The notes below the pieces were generated by a model. It was not told the origin of the DNA. It was given only the letters and a program-made list of their open reading frames with translations, and did not search any database. DNA of 11,588 bases from Methanoregula sp. GTDB taxonomy: Archaea > Halobacteriota > Methanomicrobia > Methanomicrobiales > Methanospirillaceae. Positions 6,001 to 11,588 of this stretch are shown piece after piece. How positions within the stretch are numbered: the first letter of the stretch is position 1; each line of letters begins with the position of its first letter. Location: positions 1 through 11,588 of the forward strand of contig JAKLGN010000025.1 of the NCBI GenBank assembly GCA_022710665.1. Direction: 5' to 3'. The position numbers and the translations under genes are program-made.

Positions 6001-7580
6001 AGGTACCGTCCCCGCAGTCCGATTTCGTGTTCACGCTGGATCACGTCAGCAGCTTCATCAAAGGTTTCCGCATACCCGGCAATAAAAGCGGTTTTTAACA
6101 ATTCCGCCCGATCCGGTGCAGTACTCCCCAGGGTCTGGAAAAACACGTGGATGTCAACACCGCGTTGTTCGAGCTCCGTTGTCACCTGCGAAAGACCGAA
6201 ATCGATCAGAACGCATCGCCCGTTGTTTTTTTCCAGGATCAGGTTGGCGGTTGTAAGATCCCCATGCATGATCCCGGCAGTATGAAGCTTGCCAACCATC
6301 CGGCCTGCCTCCTGTACTGTTGTTTCTGAAAGGTTATGGGAGAGATGAGTTCCCTGAATATATTCCATCCTGATGGTATCTGCCGTGATATCGCTCATAA
6401 CCGGTGTGGGCACACCTCCTCTGCGTGCGGCCGCGATCAGGCGGGCTTCGGCCCGCGTCCGTTCGGCAACCAGTCGTTTGTCAAGGGGAGGTACCCGGTA
6501 GCTTTTCGATAAACGGCGTTTTTCTGCCGTAGCGCCACAAATCAAGATTACGGCTTCGGCACCGTGCCTCTGCAGGGTATTGTTTCCTGAAGGGAGGCCG
6601 GCACGGCAAACCTCCTCCTGTCTCCAGGTAACTTCCACGTCATCGGAGCGGAAGGATGGGTTGATCTGCGAAGAATCAACCGTGACTGAAACCCCGCTTT
6701 CCAGCATCAGCTTCCCCGTGTACGCGATCATAGCCCCGTTGTCTCCGAGATATTTCTGTTCCGGAACAAAAAAACGGGCCCCGCGGTCGTTGCACATGGT
6801 TTGCAGCATCTCCTGCAGGCGCCGGTTCGCTCCGACACCCCCGACAAGCAGGACCTCGGTCTTGCCCGTAAGTGACAGCGCACGCTCGGTCACCTCCACG
6901 CACATGGCAAAGGCGGTCTCCTGCAGGCTGTGGCAGACATCAGGCAGCGGCGCCCTGCTCTCTTTTGCGGCGGAGACCAGCCCGGAGAATGCAAGGTCCA
7001 TACCCTTGACGGTATAGGGGAGTTCAACGTACTGCCCCCCTTTGGCAAGGTTCTCCAGAAGGGGACCCCCGGGATGGGGGAGGTCTTTTGAACGGGCAAA
7101 TTTGTCAAGTGCATTTCCAATCCCGATATCAAGCGTTTCGCCAAAGATCCGGTATCTGCCATTCAGGTATCCGATGACCTGGGTATTTGCTCCGCTTGCA
7201 TAGAGCACGACAGGATCCCGGCACCCTGTCGCAAAACGCCCGATCTCAATGTGAGCAATGCAATGGTTGACCCCGGCAAGAGGGACGTCCAGCGCCAGCG
7301 CCAGCGATCGGGCAGCAGTTGCAACGGTCCTGAGGCAGGGACCGAGGCCCGGGCCCTGCGAGAATGCGATCCCCGTAATCTGTCCGGGATCTTGTATGAC
7401 CTCTCTGAGAAGTTCCTTCATCACCGATGCATGGTGCTGGGCAGCCTCACGCGGGTGTATGCCTCCCAGTGCCGGTTTGTAGGGCCTTGAAGCAAGGGCA
7501 AGAAGATCGTGATCAAAAAGAGCGGCGCTGAGGTTCCATGCGGTGCCCTCAATTCCGAGTATCTGCCCAAAAACAGGCAT
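5997..7580 (-). CDS. Kae1-Bud32 fusion: tRNA t6A threonylcarbamoyltransferase plus atypical protein kinase
   Basis: One 527-residue chain holds two KEOPS subunits. Residues 1-330 are Kae1, which transfers threonylcarbamoyl to A37 of ANN-decoding tRNAs. They carry the ASKHA fold, the metal ligands H106 and H110 (NHCIAH) and D280 (GDNGAM), the SGANTQV loop at 129-135 and the GGVGANRRL block at 247-255. Residues 338-527 are Bud32, a small kinase/ATPase: GAEA 340-343, candidate lysine K354, YR 361-362, R-x-x-x-E-A helix 376-379, HGDLTTAN 439-446 with D441 and N446, and IDFGLS 459-464 with D460. All key residues are present in both halves. The loop before K354 looks slightly short. Fusion is common in euryarchaea. 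The start lies 6 nt after S27Ae, and the stop overlaps rdgB by 4 nt. Confidence 0.95.
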   Translation of the reverse strand: MPVFGQILGIEGTAWNLSAALFDHDLLALASRPYKPALGGIHPREAAQHHASVMKELLREVIQDPGQITGIAFSQGPGLGPCLRTVATAARSLALALDVPLAGVNHCIAHIEIGRFATGCRDPVVLYASGANTQVIGYLNGRYRIFGETLDIGIGNALDKFARSKDLPHPGGPLLENLAKGGQYVELPYTVKGMDLAFSGLVSAAKESRAPLPDVCHSLQETAFAMCVEVTERALSLTGKTEVLLVGGVGANRRLQEMLQTMCNDRGARFFVPEQKYLGDNGAMIAYTGKLMLESGVSVTVDSSQINPSFRSDDVEVTWRQEEVCRAGLPSGNNTLQRHGAEAVILICGATAEKRRLSKSYRVPPLDKRLVAERTRAEARLIAAARRGGVPTPVMSDITADTIRMEYIQGTHLSHNLSETTVQEAGRMVGKLHTAGIMHGDLTTANLILEKNNGRCVLIDFGLSQVTTELEQRGVDIHVFFQTLGSTAPDRAELLKTAFIAGYAETFDEAADVIQREHEIGLRGRYL

Positions 7581-7586
7581 TGGATC

Positions 7587-7766
7587 TTATTTTCTGAATT
7601 CAGTATACCCGCACTTGCCGCAGGTGGTCCGGTCCTTGTGGTCAGCCATCATGAAGCCGGGTCCGCAGCGGGGGCAGTATTTCTTTGCGGTGGTAACCCG
7701 GGGACCTTCGACCTTGAAATGATCGCCTCTCCGGGGTCCTTTTGCTGCTGCTTTCTTGGCTGCCAT
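7587..7766 (-). CDS. rps27ae: Small-subunit ribosomal protein S27Ae
   Basis: This is a 59-residue zinc-ribbon protein of the small ribosomal subunit. A lysine/alanine-rich N-terminal tail (1-15) is followed by two Cys pairs, C31/C34 and C49/C52, which bind zinc. The CGKCGYTEF ending is typical of the archaeal S27Ae family. In eukaryotes this protein is fused to ubiquitin, but the archaeal gene is not. The ATG (7764-7766) follows the S24e stop codon by two bases, so ribosomes probably pass directly from S24e. The stop precedes kae1-bud32 by six bases. Confidence 0.95.
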   Translation of the reverse strand: MAAKKAAAKGPRRGDHFKVEGPRVTTAKKYCPRCGPGFMMADHKDRTTCGKCGYTEFRK

Positions 7767-7768
7767 TG

Positions 7769-8068
7769 TTACGCTGCTCCCTCTTCCTTGGGCTTGGGCA
7801 TTCCGCGTGCTGCCAGGTACGGGCGTTCGGTCTTGTTCCTGCTCTCCTCGCTGTCATAAATGCGCGCGGAACCGGTTATTTCTGTCTTGCCGAAGCCGCT
7901 GTGCAGCGTGTCAAGGGTTATCTGCTGCTCCTTGATATTGAGCAGGGCGCAGAGTTTGCCGATAATCTGCATGCGGGAGGGAGTTGCTCCCTCGTATCTG
8001 AGGGTAAACTGAACCTCTCTTCTGGATAAAAGCTCATTCCTTTTATCGCTGGTGATCTCAAAGTCCAT
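7769..8068 (-). CDS. rps24e: Small-subunit ribosomal protein S24e
   Basis: This 99-residue protein is close to the usual archaeal S24e length. It has the characteristic N-terminal strand ([19 protein letters not shown]), the segment [10 protein letters not shown] near residue 26 that starts the central helix, and a [17 protein letters not shown] block at about 56-72. It binds the body of the 30S subunit. The ATG at 8068 has a ribosome site (AGGAT) and a strong TATA box 30-40 bases upstream. It is the first gene of the sub-operon S24e - S27Ae - Kae1-Bud32 - RdgB - L40e, although read-through from the dephospho-CoA kinase gene 101 bases upstream is possible. The C-terminus (KPKEEGAA) is polar and probably disordered. 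Confidence 0.95.
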   Translation of the reverse strand: MDFEITSDKRNELLSRREVQFTLRYEGATPSRMQIIGKLCALLNIKEQQITLDTLHSGFGKTEITGSARIYDSEESRNKTERPYLAARGMPKPKEEGAA

Positions 8069-8096
8069 CGATATCCTGTAATTATTGGGAACCGGG

Positions 8097-8110
8097 TTAT
8101 TTATAATATG
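8097..8110 (-). promoter_or_regulatory. TATA box of the rps24e sub-operon
   Basis: CATATTATAAATAA on the minus strand lies 29-42 bases before the rps24e ATG. Initiation about 25 bases downstream gives a leader of roughly 10 nt that still contains the ribosome site AGGAT. It splits the long gene run into two transcription units. The bases 8111-8169 otherwise contain only a weak hairpin (GGAAC-4-GTTCC, about 8153-8166). Confidence 0.65.
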
Positions 8111-8169
8111 ACCCTTACAAAGTTCCCTGCTGCAGAAGGAGAAATCGGGACAGGAACGGGAGTTCCGCG

Positions 8170-8670
8170 TTACCGGTCGTGCCCGGTTGTGCGGATAAAG
8201 TGAGCAAGGAACCGTTGCGCAGTTTTCCGGGCTTCGTTGTCAACGGTTCGGAGGACCACTCCTTTGTGGGGTTGGCCGTAGAGTACGATTGCTCCATCAT
8301 GTGCAGTCAGGACCAGGGGGATGACAGCCAGGTCTTCCTCCCCTTCGACAACAATGGTGGACGGAGGATTTCTGACTGCACGCTCCGCCGCGCTGATCAG
8401 CTCGTCCGTGAGCGACCCGGCAGGGTTTTTTACGGGTATGCACTCACCGTGAACCCGCGGCATCTTTTTGCAGGGAGATCGCATGGTATACCCGTCAACA
8501 ACGGCAACAGCGGGAATCAGCCCTCTTTCCAGAAGATTGTGGGTAACCACGTCCCCGACGGTATACACATCCTTTCCCGCGATCAGCGGGATGATCTCGT
8601 CAATTGAATGGTACAGTTCACCGAAAGGTTCCTTGAAGAGCCTGCGGTGCTCTTCGGGAAGGGTGAGCAT
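8170..8670 (-). CDS. GTP-dependent dephospho-CoA kinase (DUF359 family)
   Basis: This 166-residue protein belongs to DUF359, the archaeal family shown in Thermococcus to phosphorylate dephospho-CoA with GTP, the last step of CoA synthesis. It replaces bacterial CoaE, to which it is unrelated. Family blocks visible in order are VGDVVTHNLL (38-47), VVDGYTMRSP (57-66), NPAGSLTDEL (82-91), the acidic VVEGEEDLAVIP (107-118) and YGQPHKGVV (131-139). The Asp and Glu in these blocks are the expected catalytic residues. Length is typical. The ATG shares one base with the spt4 stop (TGATG), so the gene is translationally coupled to transcription factor genes. This neighbourhood is widespread in archaea, but its logic is unknown to me. 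Confidence 0.9.
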   Translation of the reverse strand: MLTLPEEHRRLFKEPFGELYHSIDEIIPLIAGKDVYTVGDVVTHNLLERGLIPAVAVVDGYTMRSPCKKMPRVHGECIPVKNPAGSLTDELISAAERAVRNPPSTIVVEGEEDLAVIPLVLTAHDGAIVLYGQPHKGVVLRTVDNEARKTAQRFLAHFIRTTGHDR

Positions 8671-8876
8671 CAGCGGACCTTCAGCGCGTAACGGCCGGGG
8701 AGCTTGATGTTCATCCTTTTTGCCACATCGGAGGTTTCCGGGTCAATGATAACAAGGTAACCGGACCAGTCCTCGCTTAAGTTGGAGGTCCCGCAGATCA
8801 CGCAGCTTTCGCCATCGACGACACGGTGGCAGTCCCGGCAGACTTTTCCCTGTTTCTTCTTATTCCCCGGAGGCAT
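8670..8876 (-). CDS. spt4: Transcription elongation factor Spt4 (RNA polymerase RpoE'' homologue)
   Basis: This is a 68-residue zinc protein that pairs with Spt5 to increase RNA polymerase processivity. Two Cys pairs, C13/C16 and C25/C28, bind zinc. The following segment (SEDWSGYLVIIDPETSDVA) contains the strand that docks on the Spt5 NGN domain. The closing GRYALKVR is typical. The ATG at 8876 is chosen because AGGAGG lies about eight bases upstream and the protein then has family length; the open frame continues upstream to 8957 without a good start. The gene overlaps the end of the Rpo7 gene by 17 nt and the start of the dephospho-CoA kinase gene by one base. No spt5 lies in the window. 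Confidence 0.93.
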   Translation of the reverse strand: MPPGNKKKQGKVCRDCHRVVDGESCVICGTSNLSEDWSGYLVIIDPETSDVAKRMNIKLPGRYALKVR

Positions 8877-9501
8877 GGTCCTTCCTCCTGGCTTTTGCCT
8901 TTTCAGGTACCCGTTCCTTTGCCGAACCGGCCGGCTGGGCGGCTTTCTCTTTCTCATTGTTCATTTCTTCTTCGAGCCAGAGAGCGGTTCCGAGGCCGGC
9001 CTGTCTCATGGTAAGGCCGATCTTGCTGTCGCGCGGTTCCCGTTCATTCAGGGACAGGGTGACCACGCGGACGCGGACGACATCTCCCACGCCAATAAAT
9101 CTCTTCGATTCCTGGCAGATCAGGCGGGCATTCTTCTCATCGTAATTGATGTATTCATCCGATATCTGGCTGACATGAAGCATTGCGTCGATCGGGCCGA
9201 GACTGACGAATGCTCCGAAACTTGTGGTCTCAACGACAATGCCTTCAATGACTTCCTGAAGGGCAAGCCTGAGCACCACGGCCTCAAACTTCACATTATA
9301 ATAAACGCCCCCGTCCCCCGGGACGATCTCACCCTCGCCAACTTCCCCCACCCTGGTTACGCAGATAAAGATCCCGATCTCCTTGTCTATACTGCCCTCG
9401 AGCTGCTCCTGCAGAACATCGAGGATAACTTTCTCGAGTTTTTCGCCCAGCCGCTGGGGGGGTACCCGTACCATGTCCTCAAGCATCAGTTTATGATACA
9501 T
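8860..9501 (-). CDS. rpoE: DNA-directed RNA polymerase subunit Rpo7 (RpoE')
   Basis: This 213-residue subunit forms the polymerase stalk with Rpo4 and binds nascent RNA. Residues 1-78 are the Rpb7 N-terminal domain (MYHKLMLEDMVRVPP start). Residues 82-167 are an S1/OB RNA-binding domain (GIVVETTSFGAFVSLGPIDA and MLHVSQIS). Beyond about 178 there is a Lys/Glu/Ala-rich tail of about 35 residues that looks disordered and makes the protein longer than many archaeal homologues (about 180-190 residues). The ATG at 9501 has a strong ribosome site, GGAGGT, about 8-10 bases upstream. The gene starts 6 nt after the PIN-domain gene, and its end overlaps spt4 by 17 nt. Confidence 0.95.
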   Translation of the reverse strand: MYHKLMLEDMVRVPPQRLGEKLEKVILDVLQEQLEGSIDKEIGIFICVTRVGEVGEGEIVPGDGGVYYNVKFEAVVLRLALQEVIEGIVVETTSFGAFVSLGPIDAMLHVSQISDEYINYDEKNARLICQESKRFIGVGDVVRVRVVTLSLNEREPRDSKIGLTMRQAGLGTALWLEEEMNNEKEKAAQPAGSAKERVPEKAKARRKDHASGE

Positions 9502-9507
9502 ATTCCG

Positions 9508-9891
9508 TTACCTCCGAAATAATTCCAGTTTCTTCTGTTTTCTCAATGAAATCACCCCGATTCCGCGTGTGAACAGCACATCCCTGAGACCCCGGTCATT
9601 CGTGACAACCATGCAGTCTGTCCGGGTTGCATATTCAGTAATCTGCGCGTCAACGGATCGGGATTCCAATTCGCTGCTGTCAGCAATCGTACATTCCTTC
9701 CCGAGTGCAAGACCACAGCGTGCTGCAGCCCCATCGCGACCTTTGGTACGGCAGAGCCCTTCCAGTTCATCCATGACGCTGCTCAGGACCACCGGCTCAA
9801 ATCCTCCGATTAGCACACGAATCTCATCGAAGATATCGATCTGGAACTGCGCCGGCATCATGAGTGCGTTTGCATCGAGGAGAACCTTTAG
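9508..9891 (-). CDS. PIN-domain ribonuclease (Fcf1/VapC9-like), start codon uncertain
   Basis: This is a PIN-domain nuclease of about 127 residues. Numbered from codon 9891, the acidic metal-binding residues are D6 (VLLDANAL), E42 (MDELEGL), D81 (VDAQI) and D99 (VTNDRGL), so the active site is complete. Single-copy genes like this next to aIF2-gamma and Rpo7 are common in euryarchaea and are related to eukaryotic rRNA-processing Fcf1/Utp24, so an RNA-processing role is more likely than a toxin role; no antitoxin gene is adjacent. The start is a problem. The codon where homologues begin (LKVLLDAN) is CTA, overlapping the aIF2-gamma stop. No ATG, GTG or TTG lies between it and ATG 9975, which is 88 nt inside aIF2-gamma. 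The downstream ATG pair (9864, 9861) would delete catalytic D6. Domain confidence is high and start confidence low. Confidence 0.85.
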   Translation of the reverse strand, partial: LKVLLDANALMMPAQFQIDIFDEIRVLIGGFEPVVLSSVMDELEGLCRTKGRDGAAARCGLALGKECTIADSSELESRSVDAQITEYATRTDCMVVTNDRGLRDVLFTRGIGVISLRKQKKLELFRR

Positions 9892-11123
9892 TCTCCCAGT
9901 ACGCCCATCCCGATCAGGCGCCAGCGTGCTCCCACCTGCCGGCTGATAGCGATCCGCGATCCTGTTTCTGCACATACCGGTCTTTTCAGCACAATCTCTA
10001 CACTGTCCTTTTTTGTATTATGAACAACCCCGACCGTCACTGCTGTTCCGACCGACAGCATCAATGGTTCAGAGTGTTTCAGTGGTTCGATAATAAGTTC
10101 GCTCGTTGATCCAACCACACGCTCCATCAGGGTGACCCGGCACCGGATTTTATCCCACACCGGGGGAAGTTTCCCTTCATGGCCAAGTACCTGGCCTGCG
10201 AGCGCATCACTCTTGGTAAGGGCCGGGTCCAGTTTTGTCCCAACGCCCAGCAATCCTCCCGGCGTTGCCTCATCAACCTTCCTGGATCCCGCGTTAATTG
10301 ATGTTATTGTCGTTGTGATGGGTATCCACTTGATCCGGTTCTCAACCTGTGTCTGCCTGCCGGGCCGGATCTCAATCTTCTCGTCAGCGCGGAGGATGCC
10401 CCGGATAAGAGACCCCCCGACAACACCGCCCTTTACGTCCTTCCAGTTGCAGCCGGGTTTGTTGACATCAAACGAGCGGGCGATCAGCATGACCGGCTCT
10501 GCACCGGGATCGCGCTTTGGTTCGGGAATGACCTGATCGAGTGCCTGGACGAGTGCTCCGATATTGATTCCTTTCTGCGATGAGACCGGGATAATTGGTG
10601 CATTCTCAGCGATGGTACCCTTGACAAAGGCCTTGATCTCATGGTAGTTTTCTATCGCTTCTTTCTGGCTGACCACATCGATTTTGCTCTGGACAATGAC
10701 AATATTTTTGATACCGACCAGTTCCAGTGCCATAAGGTGTTCTTTTGTCTGTGGCTGCGGGCATTTCTCGCTCGCTGCAATAACAAGCATCGCCCCGTCC
10801 ATCAGCGCCGAACCCGAGAGCATGGTAGCCATGAGCGTCTCGTGTCCCGGAGCGTCTACAAAAGAGATGGAGCGGAATGGTGTTCCTTTCGCGCCGCAGG
10901 CCGGGCAGTCAGGATTTGTTGAGTAGCCTTCCGTGCCCTCGCATTTTTCGCACCGGTAAAATGTTGCATCGGCGTACCCGAGACGGATGGATATACCCCG
11001 CTTCACCTCTTCACTGTGCCGGTCTGTCCATGTCCCGGTGAGTGCGTTGACAAGGGTGGTCTTGCCGTGGTCGACATGGCCCACAACCCCGATATTGACA
11101 CTGGGAACTGTCACATCATGCAA
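9888..11123 (-). CDS. eif2g: Translation initiation factor 2 subunit gamma (aIF2-gamma)
   Basis: This GTPase carries initiator Met-tRNA to the small ribosomal subunit with the alpha and beta subunits. From the chosen start it has 411 residues, the normal family size. G1 is GHVDHGKTT (15-23), the zinc knuckle uses C58, C61, C73 and C76, G3 is DAPGH (90-94) and G4 is SKID (146-149), where Ser replaces the usual Asn of NKxD. Domains II and III follow (VGGSLIRG and the C-terminal beta-barrel with RWRLIGMG). A GTG at 11204 and an ATG at 11186 would add 27 or 21 residues. TTG 11123 is preferred because AGGAGG (11135-11140) lies 11 bases before it and MHDVTVPSVNIGVVGH aligns with the usual N-terminus. 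The stop TAA overlaps the apparent start of the PIN gene. No S6e gene, a frequent upstream neighbour, is seen. Confidence 0.93.
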   Translation of the reverse strand: MHDVTVPSVNIGVVGHVDHGKTTLVNALTGTWTDRHSEEVKRGISIRLGYADATFYRCEKCEGTEGYSTNPDCPACGAKGTPFRSISFVDAPGHETLMATMLSGSALMDGAMLVIAASEKCPQPQTKEHLMALELVGIKNIVIVQSKIDVVSQKEAIENYHEIKAFVKGTIAENAPIIPVSSQKGINIGALVQALDQVIPEPKRDPGAEPVMLIARSFDVNKPGCNWKDVKGGVVGGSLIRGILRADEKIEIRPGRQTQVENRIKWIPITTTITSINAGSRKVDEATPGGLLGVGTKLDPALTKSDALAGQVLGHEGKLPPVWDKIRCRVTLMERVVGSTSELIIEPLKHSEPLMLSVGTAVTVGVVHNTKKDSVEIVLKRPVCAETGSRIAISRQVGARWRLIGMGVLGD

Positions 11124-11350
11124 ATGAAATCGAACCTCCTTTCCCGCTATGAAATGAGAACTACCAACACCCTGTGTTATGAACATCTTTCCTGATTCAT
11201 GCACCCGGACATCAAACGAGACATCGATCAGAAAGTACGTGATGGTTTGCTATCTACTAAGGACTTCCGGTTATTATTAAGGTATCTTGCAGAACGATAG
11301 ACGATCCAAAGAATTGCTCCCTTTATATTCGTTGACATGGTTTTGAGCTT
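11124..11350 (-). promoter_or_regulatory. Upstream region and candidate promoters of the aIF2-gamma transcript
   Basis: Two minus-strand TATA candidates are visible: GAATATAAAG (11321-11330) and CCTTAATAATAA (11271-11282). Either would give a leader of roughly 125-180 nt to the TTG at 11123, long for an archaeal mRNA. The frame of aIF2-gamma stays open upstream to a TAG at 11250-11252. A 36-codon minus-strand frame (11228-11338) has no ribosome site or promoter at a sensible distance and is not called as a gene. Confidence 0.4.
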
Positions 11351-11357
11351 AAAAAAA
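11351..11357 (-). terminator. T-run terminator of the gene at the right edge
   Basis: Seven consecutive T residues on the minus strand lie about 66 bases after the stop codon of the truncated gene at the right edge and just upstream of the aIF2-gamma promoter candidates. They mark the likely boundary between the two transcription units. Confidence 0.35.
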
Positions 11358-11422
11358 TGTCCCGTTTCTAAGTGTGAAGTTGTTTGCAATGATTTCAAAC
11401 AATTTCTTAATAATAATGGTGG

Positions 11423-11588
11423 TTATCCCCCGCCTTCACAGCTCTGGTCGATATTCTTTAAGGCATCCTGGAGTCCGCTGCCCGCGGCAAACTCGCGCTC
11501 GCGTTCAATCACTTTTTTGGCATCTTCAATGATGGTTGAAACGGTCTTCTCAGATCCCGTTACCGGAATGAGGTGATCAATCCGGTAA
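11423..11588 (-). CDS. C-terminal end of an unrecognised protein (truncated by the window edge)
   Basis: Only the last 54 residues are present, ending at TAA 11423-11425; the 5' part lies beyond the right edge. The visible part begins YRIDHLIPVTGSEKT, then an amphipathic Lys/Glu-rich helix (about residues 16-33, IIEDAKKVIEREREF), a second short helix and a Gly-rich end (CEGGG). It is soluble, with no membrane segment. Codon usage (GC-rich third positions, regular helix pattern) resembles the neighbouring genes, which is why I take it as real although the plus-strand frame across it is also open. I do not recognise the family. Confidence 0.6.
   Translation of the reverse strand, partial: YRIDHLIPVTGSEKTVSTIIEDAKKVIEREREFAAGSGLQDALKNIDQSCEGGG

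Noticed and set aside
8877..8957. 27-residue N-terminal extension of Spt4
   Set aside because: It only reads the rpoE 3' end in another frame, whereas the internal ATG at 8876 has an AGGAGG site and gives the family length.
11228..11338. 36-codon minus-strand frame upstream of aIF2-gamma (starts MSTNIKGAILW)
   Set aside because: There is no ribosome site, no TATA element at a suitable distance and no recognisable motif. It overlaps both aIF2-gamma promoter candidates.
11337..11576. 79-codon plus-strand frame near the right edge
   Set aside because: It is antisense to a minus-strand C-terminus with regular amphipathic helices, and its own sequence shows no family pattern or ribosome site.

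Overview
The window is archaeal and fits a euryarchaeal methanogen, most likely of the order Methanomicrobiales. It encodes archaeal/eukaryotic-type ribosomal proteins (S24e, S27Ae, L40e), archaeal RNA polymerase subunit Rpo7 with Spt4, initiation factor aIF2-gamma, a Kae1-Bud32 fusion and an archaeal GTP-dependent dephospho-CoA kinase. Promoters are AT-rich TATA-type elements, the tRNAs lack an encoded CCA, and several genes look leaderless. The assignment to Methanomicrobiales is inferred from protein style (receiver-PAS-TPR protein, Bles03-like DUF1917 protein); no search was run.

Left part (1-1621). A small, very basic protein with an internal duplication (131-346) has its own TATA box, a 21-bp dyad at the expected transcription start and a good ribosome binding site. 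It is followed, on the other strand, by a decayed iron-sulfur flavoprotein/flavodoxin-family gene (460-1228) with one nonsense codon and two frameshifts. Then come two closely spaced minus-strand tRNA genes, Gly(UCC) and Val(CAC).

Middle part (1622-5200). On the minus strand lie a receiver-PAS-TPR signalling protein without a DNA-binding or kinase output domain and, upstream of it, an HtpX membrane metalloprotease. Divergent from htpX, on the plus strand, is a DUF1917/Bles03-like protein preceded by a nested inverted repeat.

Right part (5201-11588). One long minus-strand run of core information-processing genes is read in the order aIF2-gamma, PIN-domain nuclease, Rpo7, Spt4, dephospho-CoA kinase, then (after a 101-nt gap with a strong TATA box) S24e, S27Ae, Kae1-Bud32, XTP/dITP pyrophosphatase and L40e. 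Most junctions overlap or are separated by only a few bases, so translation is probably coupled. The run links translation initiation, transcription elongation, tRNA t6A modification, nucleotide-pool cleaning and CoA synthesis. At the right edge lies the C-terminal end of an unrecognised minus-strand gene.

Most of the window is ordinary conserved archaeal core genome. The points that deserve a second look are the duplicated small basic protein and its dyad, the triple-lesion flavoprotein pseudogene, the missing conventional start codon of the PIN gene, the apparent TTG start and long leader of aIF2-gamma, and the inverted repeat ahead of the DUF1917 gene. I found no CRISPR array, mobile element or defence system.
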